Shown: positions 1 to 8,554 of the stretch, piece after piece
How the letters are laid out: each line of letters opens with the position of its first letter
How positions within the stretch are numbered: the first letter of the stretch is position 1
Source of the DNA: Mycobacterium sp. 1081908.1
Lineage (GTDB): Bacteria; Actinomycetota; Actinomycetes; Mycobacteriales; Mycobacteriaceae
Length of the DNA: 64,000 nt
Direction: 5' to 3'
Assembly: GCF_001673535.1 (NCBI RefSeq)
Contig: NZ_LZLY01000079.1
Coordinates: 1-64,000, forward strand
Position numbers and translations under genes: made by a program
The notes under the pieces: generated by a model
The model's database searches: none
Told to the model about the DNA's origin: nothing
Seen by the model: the letters and a program-made list of their open reading frames with translations, nothing else

Positions 1-599
1 CCGCCGAACAGGCCGACGGTGCGGCCGTTGCCGCCCCGCCCGGCGTTGCCACCCATGTCGGGCCCGCCACCCGTTCCGCCTCTCCCGCCGATGCCGCCGA
101 ACAGGCCGCCGGCGCCGCCGTTGCCCCCGGCGTGGCCGGCCTTGCCCGAGCCACCGTTTCCGCCGTTGCCGAACAACCATCCGGCGTCTCCGCCGTTTTG
201 GCCGGAGAACTGAGCCCCGTTGGCGCCGTTGCCGATCAGGGGACGGCCGGTCAGGAGCAAGCTGGGCGTGTTGATGGCGGCGAGCGCCTCCTGCTCAACG
301 GTTTGCAAGGGGTTGGCGTTGGCGGCCTCGGTGAGCGCATATTGTGCCGCCCCACCGTTGAGCAGCTGCACAAACTGCTGATGAAACGACGCCGCCTGGG
401 CGCTGAGGGCTTGGTAGGCCTGGCCGTGCTCGGCGAACAGTGAGGACACCGCAGCCGAAACCTCATCGGCCGCGGCCGTCAGGATGCCCGTCGTGGGTGA
501 AGCGGCAGCCGCATGCGCGGCGTTGAGTGTGGAACCAAGGTTCTCCAAATCCGCAGCCGCGGAAGCCAATATCTCCGGAGCCGCCACCAGAAAAGACAT
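1..599 (-). CDS. PE_PGRS family protein, N-terminal part (runs off left edge)
   Basis: Reading on the minus strand from the ATG at 599 gives [20 protein letters not shown], the signature start of the mycobacterial PE domain. About 95 residues of PE domain with the usual [14 protein letters not shown] core are followed by the [18 protein letters not shown] linker and then by glycine/asparagine-rich GGNGG repeats, the PGRS part. The gene leaves the window at base 1, so its length and C-terminus are unknown. A GAGGGG ribosome-binding site lies about six bases upstream of the start. PE proteins are exported by type VII secretion (ESX-5) and act at the cell surface; no specific function can be read from the sequence. 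No PPE partner is visible on this side. Confidence 0.93.
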   Translation of the reverse strand, partial: MSFLVAAPEILASAAADLENLGSTLNAAHAAAASPTTGILTAAADEVSAAVSSLFAEHGQAYQALSAQAASFHQQFVQLLNGGAAQYALTEAANANPLQTVEQEALAAINTPSLLLTGRPLIGNGANGAQFSGQNGGDAGWLFGNGGNGGSGKAGHAGGNGGAGGLFGGIGGRGGTGGGPDMGGNAGRGGNGRTVGLFG

Positions 600-895
600 C
601 GTTACCCCTCTACCCTCAACCGTTGACGACGACCACCTGCGACGTGAGACGAGCCGATCCTGAGCTGAAGGCTAGGGATGGAGGGGGCTGGGTTGCATCA
701 GGGAAAACCCTATATTTCGCTTGCCAACCGAGATTCCCGCCGCCGCACGACGTCGCCGACCCTGCGGCGTACGCCGGCCATATACCGGCACACCGGGTCT
801 TTACCCCACCCGGTCAACGGGATAGCGTGAGCACCCTGCGATTAAATCAAATAGTTTATTTAGGCCATGAGGTCGTCGCGAGGTAAGGAAACGGC
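600..895. promoter_or_regulatory. Divergent intergenic region between PE_PGRS and epoxide-hydrolase-like gene
   Basis: About 300 bases without a credible gene. The right end holds the only AT-rich stretch (840-866, core AATCAAATAGTTTATTTAGG), a plausible promoter for the gene starting at 896, which has an AAGGA ribosome-binding site just before its ATG. I see no clear palindrome. Confidence 0.35.
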
Positions 896-1336
896 ATGCC
901 CGAAGCCGCTGCAAAAAATGCGAACGAAAAGCTGGTCCTCGACTTCATCCATGCGGCGTACGGCGAGCGCATGGACGTCGATGCGATGACCGCGATGATG
1001 GCCGACGACTTTGTCTGGCAGCTCCATGTGCCGCTCTCGCCGGTGGTGGTGGGGCGCGACGCGGCACGCGCCGAGCTCGAAAAGCACAGCGGCCTCTCGA
1101 CCGGCATGATCGAGGGGAGCGAAATCCGCACGGTCGTGTCGAACGCCGACACGGTGGTCGTCGAGCGGATCGACGTGAATGCGATGAACGGCGTCGCCGT
1201 GAAGTTCTTCGTCACAGCAATTTTCGAGGTCCGCGACGGGGCGATCACGCACTGGCGGGAGTATTGGGACACCAGCCACGTGGCGCAACAACTCGGCATC
1301 GACCCGGCGCACATGTTCGACGCGCTGGCCGGCTAA
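896..1336 (+). CDS. Limonene-1,2-epoxide hydrolase-like / SnoaL-fold protein
   Basis: A 146-residue single-domain protein of the cone-shaped SnoaL/NTF2 fold. The segment VVVERIDVNAMNG around residues 87-99 followed by HWREYWD around 119-125 carries the Arg-x-Asp ... Asp arrangement (R91, D93, D125) of the limonene-1,2-epoxide hydrolase family, which includes the mycobacterial EphG. In that family these residues activate water to open an epoxide. The companion Tyr and Asn of the Rhodococcus enzyme appear not to be conserved here (the aligned stretch is WQLHVPLSP), so hydrolase activity is likely but substrate handling may differ. The start is supported by an AAGGA site. It converges on the next gene with a gap of only three bases. 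Confidence 0.7.
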   Translation: MPEAAAKNANEKLVLDFIHAAYGERMDVDAMTAMMADDFVWQLHVPLSPVVVGRDAARAELEKHSGLSTGMIEGSEIRTVVSNADTVVVERIDVNAMNGVAVKFFVTAIFEVRDGAITHWREYWDTSHVAQQLGIDPAHMFDALAG

Positions 1337-1339
1337 CCG

Positions 1340-2545
1340 CTAGGAACCGTGAACGTCCGGGGTGCGAACGTGCTCTGGGCGGAACCCGCGTCCGACGATG
1401 ATCGGCGGGATGAACTGCAGCGGACCGCGACCGATGAACTTGGGAACGGGGATCGGGGAGAGGTCGCCGGTCAAATTGGGCTCGACCGCCCTGTTCTGAA
1501 GGAAGACCTGCCCGGCCTGGATTATCCGGGTGGGCAGCTCGCGGCGGCGCTGAACCTTGGCGAGATCGGAATCGGTCAACCGGTTTTCGCGAAGCGGGGC
1601 GCACAGAATATTCGCCGCGGCGACCGCGTCGGCGACGGCGAGGTTGATCCCGACCCCGCCGGCCGGCGACATGGCGTGCGCGGCGTCGCCGATGCACAGC
1701 AGGCCTGTGCGCCACCATGTCTTGAGCCGGTCCACCCGCACGTCGAGGTGGCTGGTGTCGTCCCAGGAGTGCAGGTCGTTGACGTGCTCGCGCAGCTGCG
1801 GTCGCGCGGTGACCAGCCGCTCCTTGAACGCCTCCAGCGAACCCTCGCGCGGGTCGGTCCCCTTCGGCATGAGGTGGGCGACCTGCCAGTAGTCGCCGCG
1901 ATAGATCATGGCTATGAGCAGGCCCCTGCGGAGGACTCCGAAGAGCTCCTGGGGATCGCCGGGACGCCATTTCAGCCGGAACCACAGGACGTCCATGGAC
2001 GAGTGCGCGGCGGCGAGGTCCAGCCCTGCGGCGGCACGCACCGCGGACTTGCGTCCGTCCGCGCCGATCACCAACTCGGAACGCACCTCCAGTTCCGGCG
2101 TGCGCACGCCGACGACCCGGTCGCCGTCGAAGATCAACTCCGTGACCTCGGCGTTGCGGATCAAGGTGAATTCGGAGTACGCGCTTGCCTTTTCGGCCAG
2201 GAAATCCAGGAAGTCCCACTGCGGCATCAGCGCGATGTAGGGCTGGTTGAAGCCCAGCCGTTTGAGCGCGCTGAAATTACCGAAAGTGCGAAGTGTCCCG
2301 TCGGCATCCATGGCGACACGCGTGATCTTGGTGTGGGGCAGGCGCAAGAACTCGTCGACGAACCCCAGCTCGTCCATGATCCGCAGCGTGGTGGGGTGCA
2401 CGGTGTCGCCGCGAAAGTCGCGCAAGAAGTCGTTGTGTTTCTCCAGGACGACGACCTGGACGCCGGCGCGGGCGAGCAGAAGAGCGTGAACGAGTCCGGC
2501 GGGACCGCCGCCGGCTACACAGACCTGGGTTCGCAGAGCGGACAT
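1340..2545 (-). CDS. FAD-dependent monooxygenase (UbiH/PHBH type)
   Basis: A 401-residue flavoprotein of the aromatic hydroxylase group. It opens with the dinucleotide-binding motif GGGPAG (residues 12-17) and an acidic strand end (VVVLEKH). It carries the central DG motif (GADGRKSAVR) and the C-terminal GD motif (IGDAAHAMSPAGGVGINLAV) that closes the FAD site. Such enzymes use NAD(P)H and oxygen to hydroxylate or epoxidise small, often aromatic or quinone-like substrates; the substrate cannot be told from sequence. It is transcribed away from a second flavoprotein starting at 2817, from which it is separated by 271 bases, so the two may be co-regulated. Confidence 0.85.
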   Translation of the reverse strand: MSALRTQVCVAGGGPAGLVHALLLARAGVQVVVLEKHNDFLRDFRGDTVHPTTLRIMDELGFVDEFLRLPHTKITRVAMDADGTLRTFGNFSALKRLGFNQPYIALMPQWDFLDFLAEKASAYSEFTLIRNAEVTELIFDGDRVVGVRTPELEVRSELVIGADGRKSAVRAAAGLDLAAAHSSMDVLWFRLKWRPGDPQELFGVLRRGLLIAMIYRGDYWQVAHLMPKGTDPREGSLEAFKERLVTARPQLREHVNDLHSWDDTSHLDVRVDRLKTWWRTGLLCIGDAAHAMSPAGGVGINLAVADAVAAANILCAPLRENRLTDSDLAKVQRRRELPTRIIQAGQVFLQNRAVEPNLTGDLSPIPVPKFIGRGPLQFIPPIIVGRGFRPEHVRTPDVHGS

Positions 2546-2738
2546 GCGCTGACCCTACCCGCGGGCGCGCGTGGGTCTAGCGCGCAGCTTGTCTAAGAAC
2601 GGCGCACCCCTTGGAGGACCCCCGTACCGCGCTTTGGCCCAAGCATCGATCAGATGGGGATCGCCGCGAACCACGTTGTGGTCGACCATATTCCGGCGAC
2701 GCAGGCCGCAGTTCTCTCCGCTTGGCCTAAACGTAATC

Positions 2739-2763
2739 TAAGAAAGCCCTTACTATTTTCTTA
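2739..2763. promoter_or_regulatory. Inverted repeat between two divergent flavoprotein genes
   Basis: TAAGAAA (2739-2745) and TTTCTTA (2757-2763) form perfect 7-base arms around an 11-base spacer. It is the most AT-rich point of the 2546-2816 interval and lies 54 bases before the downstream start, where an operator overlapping a promoter would be expected. No regulator gene is adjacent. Function is inferred from position and symmetry only. Confidence 0.3.
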
Positions 2764-2816
2764 ATCTTCGGGTAGCCTCGGCGGTAGTGATTCGTCGAGC
2801 GATTGCGGGGAACGGT

Positions 2817-4181
2817 ATGAAGCGATTCGATGTCGTCGTCGTCGGTGCGAGGTGCGCCGGCTCGCCGCTGGCCGCGATGCTCGCCCGCCGGGGCGTGAGC
2901 GTCTGCGTCGTCGACCGCGCCCAGTTTCCTTCGGAGACACCGTCTACGCACATAATTCAGCCCTCCGGCGTGCAGGTGCTGGAGCAGTTGGGCGTGCTCG
3001 ACGATGTCTTGGCGGCCGGCGCGGTCCCGCTCGATCGCATGACGATGGTGATCGACGACGACGTTCGAATCGAGGCGACGACCGACCCCGCGATCAAAAC
3101 ACCCCGCGGCGTGTGCGTTCGGCGGGTGACGCTGGATGCGTTGCTGGTCAACGCGGCGGCTGCGGCGGGCGCCGATGTTCGCACGGGTTTGCGCGTCACA
3201 AACCTCATCAGCGAAGACGGGCGCGTCACCGGGGTGGACACGGGGAACGGCCCCATCCATGCGCGATTGGTGGTGGGCGCCGACGGTCGCCACTCGACGG
3301 TCGCCGCGCTCGCCGGTGCCCGCGAATATCACGTCGCGCCGCCCGGAAAGATGTTTGCCTGGGCCTATTTCGAGCACGTCCATGACCGGGAAGGGCACGC
3401 GCGGCTTGGCCGCCGTGGCGATCTCGGCTTCCTCGCCGGCCCGACCGATGGCGATCTCTACATGGCCGCGATCGGGATCGATATGGCGAAACAAGCCGAG
3501 TTCCATGCCAATCGTGACGCCAACTTCGCCTCTGGCCTACGAGCCTGGCCCGAACTTTCCGACGTGATCGGGGACGGGCGACGCGTCGGCCCCATCCGGG
3601 TAGTGGCGAAGTGGCACGGGTACTTCCGAGAGGCCGCCGGCCCCGGGTGGGTCCTCGTCGGCGATGCCGGGCACTTCAAAGATCCGTCGCCGGGGCAAGG
3701 CATCGGCGACGCTTTCCGCCAGGCCCGTCGGCTGGCCGATTCGATCGAGGGTGGGCTGGGCTGCACCGGTCCCGACGACGCCATGCAGCAATGGTGGCGG
3801 TGGCGCGACGACGATGCGTATGAAATGCATTGGATGGCAAGCGATTTTGGTAGGCCAGGCGCGTCGACGCCGTTCAATACCCGCTTGATGAAGGATATCG
3901 CCGCCGATCCGGAAGCCACCCAGACGCTTCTCGGCGTGCTCAACCACGAGGTCCGCCCGTCACGCCTTTTCACGACGCCCCTTGTCATGCGGGCCGCGGC
4001 GCGTGCGTTACGCGATCGGCCCGATCGCCTGATCGCAACGCTCAAGGAGATCGTCGAAGCGGGGAAGCGCAACGCCCGCCGTTCCCGGCAGGGACGGATC
4101 GCGGCGTGGGCCGGCGAATGCCCTACGTCTCACTCGGCGATCGAAAATCCTGTCCCCGCCACCAGCCCACGGCGGCGCTGA
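2817..4181 (+). CDS. FAD-dependent oxidoreductase (geranylgeranyl reductase/PHBH-like)
   Basis: A 454-residue flavoprotein beginning MKRFDVVVVGARCAGSPLAA, where GARCAGS is the FAD-binding loop variant seen in geranylgeranyl-reductase-like and halogenase-like flavoproteins. The DG motif (VGADGRHSTVA) and the GD motif (LVGDAGHFKDPSPGQGIGDA) are both intact. The ATG at 2817 is preferred over the in-frame GTG at 2787 because it lies behind a GGGGAAC ribosome-binding site and directly precedes the beta strand of the Rossmann fold. The 3' end overlaps the convergent gene at 4123-4446 by 59 bases. Function beyond a flavin-dependent oxidoreduction is unknown. Confidence 0.82.
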   Translation: MKRFDVVVVGARCAGSPLAAMLARRGVSVCVVDRAQFPSETPSTHIIQPSGVQVLEQLGVLDDVLAAGAVPLDRMTMVIDDDVRIEATTDPAIKTPRGVCVRRVTLDALLVNAAAAAGADVRTGLRVTNLISEDGRVTGVDTGNGPIHARLVVGADGRHSTVAALAGAREYHVAPPGKMFAWAYFEHVHDREGHARLGRRGDLGFLAGPTDGDLYMAAIGIDMAKQAEFHANRDANFASGLRAWPELSDVIGDGRRVGPIRVVAKWHGYFREAAGPGWVLVGDAGHFKDPSPGQGIGDAFRQARRLADSIEGGLGCTGPDDAMQQWWRWRDDDAYEMHWMASDFGRPGASTPFNTRLMKDIAADPEATQTLLGVLNHEVRPSRLFTTPLVMRAAARALRDRPDRLIATLKEIVEAGKRNARRSRQGRIAAWAGECPTSHSAIENPVPATSPRRR

Positions 4182-4446
4182 TGCGCTCGGGGGGAGCGCC
4201 GGCGTCGGCGCAGGTTTCGGCGACGACTTCGGCGGACGCGGCGGCAAACACACCGAACGCGTAGTCGTCCGAGGGCACGGCCACGGCCATGAGCAACCGG
4301 ACCTGTCCGCCGCGCGCCGAAATCGCCACGGCGTGGTCGTTGAGGCGCTGAGCGGTTTGGCCCATCCACTGCGCGGGCGCGCTGGGGCCATACCACTCGA
4401 CAAGAAACGAGTGTGTTCCCGCGTCGATGCCCGCCACCCCGGCCAC
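4123..4446 (-). CDS. Small conserved protein, DUF4242-like
   Basis: A 107-residue protein starting at a GTG (4446). The middle reads HSFLVEWYGPSAPAQWMGQ and the second half DDYAFGVFAAASAEVVAETC followed by AGAPPERI, a pattern resembling DUF4242 (the SCO4226-type small ferredoxin-like-fold proteins). It lies directly downstream of the decayed LuxR gene on the same strand and may once have been co-transcribed with it. It overlaps the end of the convergent flavoprotein gene. No catalytic residues are recognised; the family assignment is tentative. Confidence 0.5.
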   Translation of the reverse strand: MAGVAGIDAGTHSFLVEWYGPSAPAQWMGQTAQRLNDHAVAISARGGQVRLLMAVAVPSDDYAFGVFAAASAEVVAETCADAGAPPERISAAVGWWRGQDFRSPSET

Positions 4447-4447
4447 G

Positions 4448-5475
4448 CTATAGCCGGCGGCGCCCGCTTACATCAGGGGTTTGCCTACTCATATCCAATT
4501 CTGATTTTCGGGATTGCATTGCTTGGTACAGCTCCGCACGGGAGCGAATGCCCAGTTTGCGATAGATGCGGCTGAGGTGGACCTCCACCGTCTTGGGACT
4601 GACGAACAGCGCCGCGGCGATGTCGCGGTTGATCATGCCCGAGGCGGCCAGCTCGGCGACGCGCCCTTCGGTCGCGGTCAACCCCTGCTCGCGCCGCCTG
4701 CCTCGGACACCCGCGCGTCAATTCCGCTTCGGCGCGCCCTGCACACCGTGGCGCCGAGGCGCTCAAAAGTCCGCAGCGCCTCGCGCAGGCTCGCTGTACC
4801 CGCCTCGCGGCGGCGATGGCGACGTTGCAATTGACCGAGCAACAGTTGGGTACGGGCCCGCTCGAACGGCATTGCCAGGCGTTGGTGCTCGCCCATAGCC
4901 CGCTCGGCGGTTGTCAGCGCGGCGGCAACATCACCGCGTGCCGCCTGCAACATCGCGCGACAACGTGCGCCGGTGGCAAGCATCCACGGCCGATCGAGCC
5001 GACTGCCGTTGCGCTCGAGGGCATCGACCAGCGGCTCGGCGTCGTCGAATTGGCCCAGGCCGATCATCGCCTCCACGGAGTCGGGGATGAACGACGACTG
5101 GATGATCTCGGTCGCGCCGATCGACGAATCCAACTGAAAAAGCAGCGGCCTCACTGCATCAAGGACCGCCTGGTAGTTATCCAAAGACAATTCGAGAAAA
5201 CCCAGCGCGGTGAAAGCCCACTCGCGCAGCCGGAACGAGTTAGCCCGCTCAAACCCAGCTAGCCCCGCGGCGACATCGCTTCGCGTCAGCTGCTCATCCC
5301 CGCGGTAAGCCGCGACCACCGCCCGGCTGGTAACTGCGGCGGCCAGGGGCACATCGCCGCCAAGCTGGCGCGCGCGTTCGACCGACTCCCCGGGCGATCA
5401 CCGCCGCTTCGTCGTAGCGACCTCGCCAGACACTGTTGAGTACGGCATTGAAGTCAATGAAGCTCAGCGCCGGCG
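4448..5475 (-). pseudogene. LuxR-family ATPase regulator, C-terminal remnant (frameshifted)
   Basis: The minus strand carries the C-terminal half of a large LuxR-type (LAL/MalT-like) regulator broken into frames. Around 5380-5475 one frame reads ALSFIDFNAVLNSVWRGRYD; from 5352 a second frame gives about 200 residues of TPR-like helices (GFLELSLDNYQAVLDAV). A short stretch RAEAELTR near 4725 sits in a third frame. The helix-turn-helix LTATEGRVAELAASGMINRD ... VSPKTVEVHLSRIYRKLGIR (4681-4530) again lies in another frame. The HTH itself looks intact, but at least three frameshifts separate it from the TPR part. The N-terminal ATPase is missing upstream; a piece of one lies on the opposite strand from 5476. 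Confidence 0.82.
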
Positions 5476-5885
5476 TTCGTGACCGTTATTCGGCGCCTCG
5501 CTACCGAAGGTCCGGTGGTGATCGCGATCGACGACCTGCAATGGGTGGATACCTCCAGCGCGAATGTGGTGTCGTATGCCGCGCGGCGGCCGCCCGGGGC
5601 GGCCTTGGTGTGCACGACGCGTACCGAGCAGGCCGCTTCGCGCCTACAGCTGCCCAGTCCGGACGGGCGCGCCGAATCCGACTGCGGTCCTTATCCGTTG
5701 GTGAGCTGCATCAGGTCCTCTCGCTGCGGCTGGGCCGCTCGATCGCTCGCCCTACGTTGCTACGTATCCACGAAATCGCCCGCGGGAATCCCTTTTTCGC
5801 GTTGGAACTGGCCCGGGAACTCGGCTCCCACGGAAGTCAGTTGCTGCGCCAAACGGTGCGGGCTGTCTTAACAATCGTCCCTTAG
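5476..5885 (+). pseudogene. LuxR-family regulator ATPase-domain remnant, inverted and frameshifted
   Basis: Plus-strand codons from about 5476 read FVTVIRRLATEGPVVIAIDD followed by LQWVDTSSANVV, the Walker B region of the AAA ATPase domain of LuxR-family regulators. Near 5664 the frame shifts and continues as RRIRLRSLSVGELHQVLSLR and then ARPTLLRIHEIARGNPFFAL, the arginine-rich sensor helix region. The piece ends at a stop at 5883-5885 without the rest of the protein, and no Walker A segment is found before it. It abuts, head to head, the C-terminal remnant on the minus strand, which suggests an inversion or the side-by-side decay of two related genes. Confidence 0.8.
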
Positions 5886-5920
5886 ACAGGCTTTTTGTGC
5901 CGCGGTCGGTGACCCTGCCG

Positions 5921-7009
5921 TCAGGACATGGTCGCCGGCGCGGCGGACCGGTGATGCCGGGCTTGGTTTCCGCCGCATCGCTTGGCTTCGTACATGGCGG
6001 TGTCGGCATCGGCGACCAGTTGGCGCAGTGCCTGTTCCACGTCGTCGCAACCCACGCTGCGCAACGCCAGGGTGGCGGTCCCCACGCTGGCCGTCACCGA
6101 GGCGGGGATCGCCGCGACCGCGTTGCAGAACTTGTGACCCCATCCTTGCGGCCGGTGTGTCGCTATGACGTCTGCGATCAGGAATTCCTCCCCGCCGACG
6201 CGGCCGACGACGGCGCTGTCCTGGCACACGGCGGTCAGCGCGCGGGCCGCCGCGACGAGCGCCTCGTCGCCCGCGGCGTGCCCTCTGCTGTCGTTGACCG
6301 CTTTGAAGTGGTCGAGATCGACCATGGCCACGGCCAGGAACATGTGGTCGTGGCCGGCAAGCATCCGGCCGATGATGGCGCGGTCGCAGGCGCGCCGATT
6401 CAGCAGACCGGTGAGCGGGTCGCGGTCGGCGCGCAACAAATCCACGCCCAGCGCCCGGATGACGATATGGATGGCGAAGGGGACTACCACGTTGAGTTCG
6501 AGCACGAGAAAGTAGCCGGTGAAGGCCAGCGTCGTCTCGCCGGCGGCGACCAGGCGGGCCACTTCGACGGCGCCCGCCGCGCCGGCCAGCAGGAAATTCA
6601 CGACCATATATCGCGCGGTGTGGAAAAACGCGAGGTAGCCGCCCGACACGGCCAGGGCCGAACACGCCATCAGGGCGACGATGGGTTGGGTTTGCGTCAC
6701 GCAACCGATCACGATGCTCGCGCTGCCCGTCATCGCAAAAAAGATCGATTGGCGTCTCGTGGGCCAGCGGGTCAGCCAGAGCACCGCCATGACTAGCCCG
6801 ATCGCTCCGCACAGCACCGAGGCCGCGAGCGAAAGGCCCGGGAAAAACGGGGTCGTTCCCCACAAAACGTTGACCGGCCATAATGCCAGCGAAGCCGATA
6901 CCCCCGCCATGATGCGGCGAGTGGGAGTGCTCAACCCGTGAGCCTGCAGGTAGCCGGTGAGCCAGTCAAAATGGTCAGGCCGTCGCCACGACGCCGCCAA
7001 CCAACTCAT
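5921..7009 (-). CDS. Membrane-bound diguanylate cyclase (GGDEF)
   Basis: A 362-residue protein with about six hydrophobic segments in residues 35-195 followed by a GGDEF domain (DPLTGLLNRRACD at about 198, MVDLDHFKAVNDSRGHAAGD, and the signature VGRVGGEEF). The active-site GGEEF is canonical, so it should make cyclic di-GMP from two GTP. The inhibitory RxxD site five residues before the signature is absent (QDSA instead), so feedback inhibition by product is not expected. The N-terminal membrane domain resembles that of the second cyclase in this window (20108-21253). The ATG at 7009 fits the first predicted soluble segment. Confidence 0.88.
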   Translation of the reverse strand: MSWLAASWRRPDHFDWLTGYLQAHGLSTPTRRIMAGVSASLALWPVNVLWGTTPFFPGLSLAASVLCGAIGLVMAVLWLTRWPTRRQSIFFAMTGSASIVIGCVTQTQPIVALMACSALAVSGGYLAFFHTARYMVVNFLLAGAAGAVEVARLVAAGETTLAFTGYFLVLELNVVVPFAIHIVIRALGVDLLRADRDPLTGLLNRRACDRAIIGRMLAGHDHMFLAVAMVDLDHFKAVNDSRGHAAGDEALVAAARALTAVCQDSAVVGRVGGEEFLIADVIATHRPQGWGHKFCNAVAAIPASVTASVGTATLALRSVGCDDVEQALRQLVADADTAMYEAKRCGGNQARHHRSAAPATMS

Positions 7010-7266
7010 TGCGAGCCTTCCCGACTACCGGATTCACCGACCGATGTCGCTGAAGCATGGCTTGGATTTCTACCAAAGTAAACCCGATAGCGCGAATTAG
7101 GGGAGCCAATTCGAGAGTGCCGGTTCTCGGGCAAACGCGCACCAAAAGCACGCGGTTTAAGTGAAATCCGCGATATTCGATCCGGCCGTCTTCATTCCGC
7201 GCCCGCACAGGAAAATAGGTTTGTTCGAAGCGGCTTCGACGTACCCGAGGGCTGCACGGCCATTCG

Positions 7267-7743
7267 TCAACCCACGACGGACCGTTCCAACGTCGCCAGC
7301 GACGCGGCGAGGTAATCCTCGGCGAAGATCGGCATCTCGCCGACCTGCTCGCGGAACTCCTGTGGCGTCCCGCTCCAGTCATAGGTGAGGGTGACGTCGG
7401 TGCCATCGCCGTTCGGGGCGAGGTCGTAGCGCCAGAACCAGCCGCCGGGATTGTGGTTGCCCGCGTCGTCGAGCTGGCCCGGCATCCACCCGATCGCGCG
7501 GTCCCTGTCGAACACGTGCACGAGGTTGTGGACGACGTAGTCACCACCGGCCCGGGTGAGGAACATGTTCATCGCGAACATCTGTCCCTCGCCGGTGATC
7601 GGCCCGGCGTCCACCGCGTCGCGTACCCAGTCGGTGGGCTCGGTGGTGCAGTGGCGGGCGGGGTCGGCGAGGACGGCGAAAATCTCTTCCGGCCTCGCGG
7701 CGATGGTGCGGGTGGCGACGTAGCGTTCGGCGGTCGTGGTCAT
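7267..7743 (-). CDS. SRPBCC-family protein (polyketide cyclase/AHSA1-like)
   Basis: A 158-residue START-like protein beginning MTTTAERYVATRTIAARPEE, with the typical first strand and helix (ARPEEIFAVLADPARH) of SRPBCC proteins and a C-terminal helix (YLAASLATLERSV). Such proteins bind hydrophobic ligands in a deep cavity; no ligand can be inferred. The start ATG overlaps the stop codon of the upstream DUF899 gene in an ATGA, so the two are translationally coupled. An in-frame extension to 7860 exists but has no family similarity and lies inside the upstream gene. Confidence 0.82.
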   Translation of the reverse strand: MTTTAERYVATRTIAARPEEIFAVLADPARHCTTEPTDWVRDAVDAGPITGEGQMFAMNMFLTRAGGDYVVHNLVHVFDRDRAIGWMPGQLDDAGNHNPGGWFWRYDLAPNGDGTDVTLTYDWSGTPQEFREQVGEMPIFAEDYLAASLATLERSVVG

Positions 7744-8429
7744 GCGTTGTCCTCGCTTCCGTAGGCCCGGGCGATATCGGGGGAGTCGAGCCACCCCGAG
7801 TATGTCGGCCGGGACGGCCATCCTTCGGGCGAATCGAGCCATTCCTCCTGCCGGCCCCACGGCAGGATGTCGATCAGCCCGAAAGAATGGCTGAGCTGCT
7901 CGGTGCCCCGCCCGTTCGTGTGCCAGGTGCGGTAGACGGTGTCGCCGTCACGCAGGAACACGTTGACCCCGAAGCCCCCGCCGGGCGGTGCGTCCATATC
8001 GGCGCCGAACGAGCTCTCCGACGACGAATACCACTCCATCCGGTTGCCGACCTTGCGCTTGTAGGCGAGCGCCTCGTCGATCGGTCCATTGGTGACGATG
8101 ACGAAGCGGGCGTCGTAGTTGTCGAGGAACTCCAGCCGGGTGAACTGCGACGTGAAGCCCGTGCACCCGCCGCACTGCCACTCGGCGCCGTCGGACCACA
8201 TGTGGTGGTAGACGATGAGCTGCGACCGGCCGTCGAACACATCGACCAGGCGGACGGGTCCGTCGGGCCCGATCAGGGTGTAGTCCGGCAATTCGACCAT
8301 CGGCAGCCGGCGCCGTTGGGCGGCGATCGCATCCAGCTCCCGGGTGGCGGCCTTCTCACGCTTGCGCAGGTCGTCGAGCGCGGCGCGCCAGGTCTGCTGA
8401 TCGACGATCGGGGGCAGGGCATTGGGCAT
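7740..8429 (-). CDS. DUF899 family thioredoxin-fold protein
   Basis: A 229-residue protein of the DUF899 family. The segment TWRAALDDLRKREKAATREL near the start, then LIVYHHMWSDGAEWQCGGCT, is characteristic; the CGGC pair sits where thioredoxin has its redox centre. A redox or carrier role is inferred, not shown. The ATG at 8429 is chosen because an AGAGAGG ribosome-binding site lies about ten bases upstream; a longer form to 8507 is possible. The gene is coupled by a 4-base overlap to the SRPBCC gene downstream. Confidence 0.85.
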   Translation of the reverse strand: MPNALPPIVDQQTWRAALDDLRKREKAATRELDAIAAQRRRLPMVELPDYTLIGPDGPVRLVDVFDGRSQLIVYHHMWSDGAEWQCGGCTGFTSQFTRLEFLDNYDARFVIVTNGPIDEALAYKRKVGNRMEWYSSSESSFGADMDAPPGGGFGVNVFLRDGDTVYRTWHTNGRGTEQLSHSFGLIDILPWGRQEEWLDSPEGWPSRPTYSGWLDSPDIARAYGSEDNA

Positions 8430-8554
8430 CGGATCCACCCTCTCTGTTTTGACGCTGTCGATTACTCCGATCTCATAGGTATGACTGGTGGCACGCCCGA
8501 AACTCATCGCCGACGCTTGCCGGCGCGGAATTCAGCGCCGCTTAGCAGGGAGGA

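Noticed and set aside
1..190. Dense CCGCCG-rich repeats that could look like a tandem repeat array or CRISPR
   Set aside because: They are the antisense of the Gly-Gly-Asn-rich PGRS codons of the PE_PGRS gene; there are no regular spacers.
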